From: Clostridia bacterium
Lineage (GTDB): Bacteria > Bacillota > Clostridia > Oscillospirales > CAG-382
Direction of reading: 5' to 3'
DNA: 6,407 bases
Assembly: GCA_900757905.1 (NCBI GenBank)
Contig: CAAEPN010000018.1
Span: 1 to 6,407 of the forward strand
The notes below the pieces were generated by a model, which saw only the letters and a program-made list of their open reading frames with translations, ran no database searches and was not told the DNA's origin. Shown piece after piece: positions 5,509 through 6,407 of the stretch. The translations under genes and the position numbers were made by a program. The stretch's first letter is position 1, and each line of letters starts with the position of its first letter.

Positions 5509-6407
5509 TCAAAACTTTTCCCAAGGAATATCAACCGTTTTGACGCCTGTCACAAGCTCCTTGATATGTGCAAGCAGCGGCACGCGCGCCATATCGAATT
5601 TTCCTCTTCTCTGCTGCTCCTCTAACGCTCCGATAACACTCTTTGTAACGGCAATCGATTCGAGCGTCACACCGTCCAAAATGACAAGCGCTTCTTCAAT
5701 CGTCATACCGCGTCCGAGAAGCGTACCGATCTTGCGCGTTCTGCCGCCGAAAACGGTCACATACAAATCGCCTGCTCCAAACACGATCTTATCCGGCTCG
5801 CCGCCGGTAACCTCCAAAATCGTGCGCATCTCCCGAACGCTCTCGGCAAAAAGTCCGGCCTGCGGATTGTAATGCTCCGGACAGCCCTCGCCGCACTCGC
5901 GTTCCGCTGCGCCAATGGCAAGCGCCACACCGAGCGCATAGGCATTTTTCATAGCCACCGCTGTTTCAAGTCCGATGATATCCGTCGTCAAGTCAATATG
6001 GTAATACGGCGTTGCCAAAATGCCGCGAATCTTTTCAAGCATTTTTTTATCTTCGCCGCAGAAAGCCACAAGCGTATTATGCCGGTCGGCCAGCTCAAAG
6101 CTGATACACGGGCCGCCGATAGCGTTTAAGCTTAACTTCCGGCCGCTCTTCCTTTTCATATATGCCGGAAACGACGTAATGCTTCCGTCCGGCGCACAGT
6201 GCAGGCCTTTGGTAATCGAAATGACCGGTAAATCCTCCGGGATTTTGGAAAGCACTTCGTCGCAAAACCAATCCACACCGAAGCTGCTCACGCCGCCGAT
6301 AAGAAGCGTTGTTCCCTCTAAAGCCTTATCAAGGTCATCGATCTGATAGAATTTCACACCGGCCGGCATGTCGCGCTTCAAGGTCTTATGGTGGCCTGTC
6401 TTTTGTA
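5509..6407 (-). CDS. gpsA: NAD(P)H-dependent glycerol-3-phosphate dehydrogenase (N-terminus missing)
   Basis: GpsA reduces dihydroxyacetone phosphate to sn-glycerol 3-phosphate in the cytoplasm, the first step of phospholipid synthesis. The frame is open to the window edge, so about 35-40 N-terminal residues, including the Rossmann GxGxxG, lie outside; a TTG at 6381 is internal. Visible landmarks, counted from the edge, are ITKGL (64-68) as in the family's TKG motif, GGPCISFE (97-104) at the place of the GPxFA motif, the catalytic-type KN pair (153-154) in MKNAYALG, and GAGDLYVT (210-217) followed by GGRTRKIGTLLGRG. This order matches the N-terminal NAD-binding and C-terminal catalytic domains of GpsA. 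About 298 residues are visible against a usual 330-340. A segment after the KN helix with GEGCPEHYNPQ and the altered GPxFA motif are less typical, so a GpsA-like paralogue is possible. It converges on the 4914 gene and ends at a strong hairpin. Confidence 0.87.
   Translation of the reverse strand, partial: QKTGHHKTLKRDMPAGVKFYQIDDLDKALEGTTLLIGGVSSFGVDWFCDEVLSKIPEDLPVISITKGLHCAPDGSITSFPAYMKRKSGRKLSLNAIGGPCISFELADRHNTLVAFCGEDKKMLEKIRGILATPYYHIDLTTDIIGLETAVAMKNAYALGVALAIGAAERECGEGCPEHYNPQAGLFAESVREMRTILEVTGGEPDKIVFGAGDLYVTVFGGRTRKIGTLLGRGMTIEEALVILDGVTLESIAVTKSVIGALEEQQRRGKFDMARVPLLAHIKELVTGVKTVDIPWEKF

Noticed and set aside
5498..6346. Plus-strand open frames opposite gpsA
   Set aside because: They are antisense shadows of a well-supported gene, with no recognisable domains or ribosome sites.
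6379..6381. TTG at 6381 (minus strand) as the gpsA start
   Set aside because: The frame continues to the window edge, and a GpsA starting here would lack its nucleotide-binding motif.

Overview
The window looks like a low-to-moderate-GC, spore-forming member of the Clostridia, possibly an Oscillospiraceae/Ruminococcaceae-type gut anaerobe. The evidence is the strong AGGAGG ribosome binding sites, the 3' part of the sporulation regulator gene spoVT, a run of large serine recombinases, and a clostridial-style GpsA. The taxonomic placement is an inference from protein flavour only.

Layout. Positions 1 to about 4286 are the right-hand end of an integrated mobile element. It holds three tandem, translationally coupled large serine recombinase genes on the + strand. 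The first is cut by the window edge, and its catalytic domain lies outside. The second (895-2595) and third (2595-4166) are complete and keep the catalytic serine and arginine motifs. A 120-bp non-coding arm (4167-4286) follows, with short direct repeats; it is the probable element-side half of an attachment site.

At about 4284-4290 the sequence changes into the middle of the AbrB-type DNA-binding domain of spoVT. The gene lacks its start and roughly its first 10 codons, and an in-frame stop (4281-4283) lies just before the junction. The remaining 171 codons are open and end at 4802, followed by a strong terminator. The element is therefore inserted inside spoVT, with its recombinase genes facing the junction. 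This is the most interesting feature here: it resembles skin-type intervening elements that interrupt sporulation genes and are cut out precisely during development. The left junction and spoVT 5' end are off the window, so reconstitution cannot be shown from this sequence.

Right of the junction is ordinary chromosome. It holds a promoter and a gene for a small membrane-anchored or secreted protein of unknown function (4914-5456), a strong hairpin between convergent genes (5460-5495), and on the minus strand most of a gpsA-type glycerol-3-phosphate dehydrogenase (5509 to window end, N-terminus missing). No intergenic stretch exceeds 300 bases, and I saw no tRNA, rRNA or CRISPR.
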